Shown: positions 35,739 to 35,780 of the stretch, in pieces
Layout of the letters: every line of letters starts with the position of its first letter
Numbering within the stretch: position 1 is the first letter of the stretch
NCBI GenBank assembly: GCA_009843785.1
Contig: VYCT01000193.1
Location: 1-35,780 of the forward strand
Length of the DNA: 35,780 nucleotides
Source of the DNA: Candidatus Poribacteria bacterium
GTDB taxonomy: Bacteria > Poribacteria > WGA-4E > WGA-3G
Direction: 5' to 3'
Notes under the pieces: generated by a model
The model's input: only the letters and a program-made list of their open reading frames with translations
Database searches by the model: none
Told to the model about the DNA's origin: nothing
Made by a program: the position numbers and the translations under genes

Positions 35739-35780
35739 TGGATTATAGTAAAGCTTTTAATTAATTATACACTTTTATAA

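Overview
This window looks like a chromosomal segment of an uncultured, marine or sponge-type bacterium. My best guess is Candidatus Poribacteria or a close relative. This rests on recall of family traits, not on a search: very large WD40 and Asp-box proteins with the motif AFSPDG, sigma factors fused to beta-propellers, secreted proteins ending in a FlgD/T9SS-like PNPFNP module, and abundant short repeats that encode peptides such as SYQLPVISYQ. Nothing indicates a plasmid or prophage, and I found no transposase, integrase or CRISPR array.

Layout. 1-4.1 kb: a secreted C39-like cysteine peptidase, a convergent orphan sensor histidine kinase, and an ECF sigma factor. 4.2-6.0 kb: an RNA block containing all four serine tRNAs (UGA, GCU, CGA, GGA), tRNA-Arg(ACG), tRNA-Ala(CGC) and a full-length SRP RNA. 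tadA, the deaminase that acts on A34 of tRNA-Arg(ACG), lies directly behind that tRNA. 6.1-12.8 kb: the housekeeping run dnaX, ybaB, recR, a glutaminyl-cyclase-like M28 enzyme, mnmG and rsmG. 12.8-18.6 kb: a partner-switching signalling module made of a STAS protein, a HAMP-PAS histidine kinase, a REC-PP2C phosphatase, an RsbW-like ATPase with a duplicated N-terminal half, and a second STAS protein. 18.7-21.8 kb: a degenerate AccD-like protein, galK and a ROK sugar kinase. 21.8-27.6 kb: three exported proteins, namely a probable lipoprotein, an NHL propeller and a 1295-residue probable outer-membrane protein. 27.6-35.7 kb, minus strand: an ECF sigma factor fused through one membrane segment to 14 WD40 repeats, a paralogue lacking the sigma part, and a 5'-truncated Asp-box propeller protein.

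The least ordinary content is the repeat landscape. (a) HT elements are hairpin-like units whose two arms are 7-bp tandem repeats (CAGTTAY-type on the left, AACTGRY-type on the right). At least eleven copies lie between genes, around tRNAs, at start codons and inside reading frames. (b) A 25-28-bp palindrome with arms GTAGGGGCGAGG and CCTCGCCCCTAC is inserted in frame in three places, giving RRGExTSPL-type peptides; a variant sits in galK. (c) A third family begins TGTAGGAG and continues into a short inverted repeat. Families (b) and (c) resemble, in behaviour, the Rickettsia palindromic elements that insert into genes without breaking them.

The second notable system is the membrane-tethered sigma-WD40 protein. 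An internal Shine-Dalgarno and ATG inside this gene correspond exactly to the start of the neighbouring sigma-less paralogue, and the paralogue still carries a remnant of the sigma-4 coding end upstream of its start. All functional statements come from reading motifs by eye; no database search was run.
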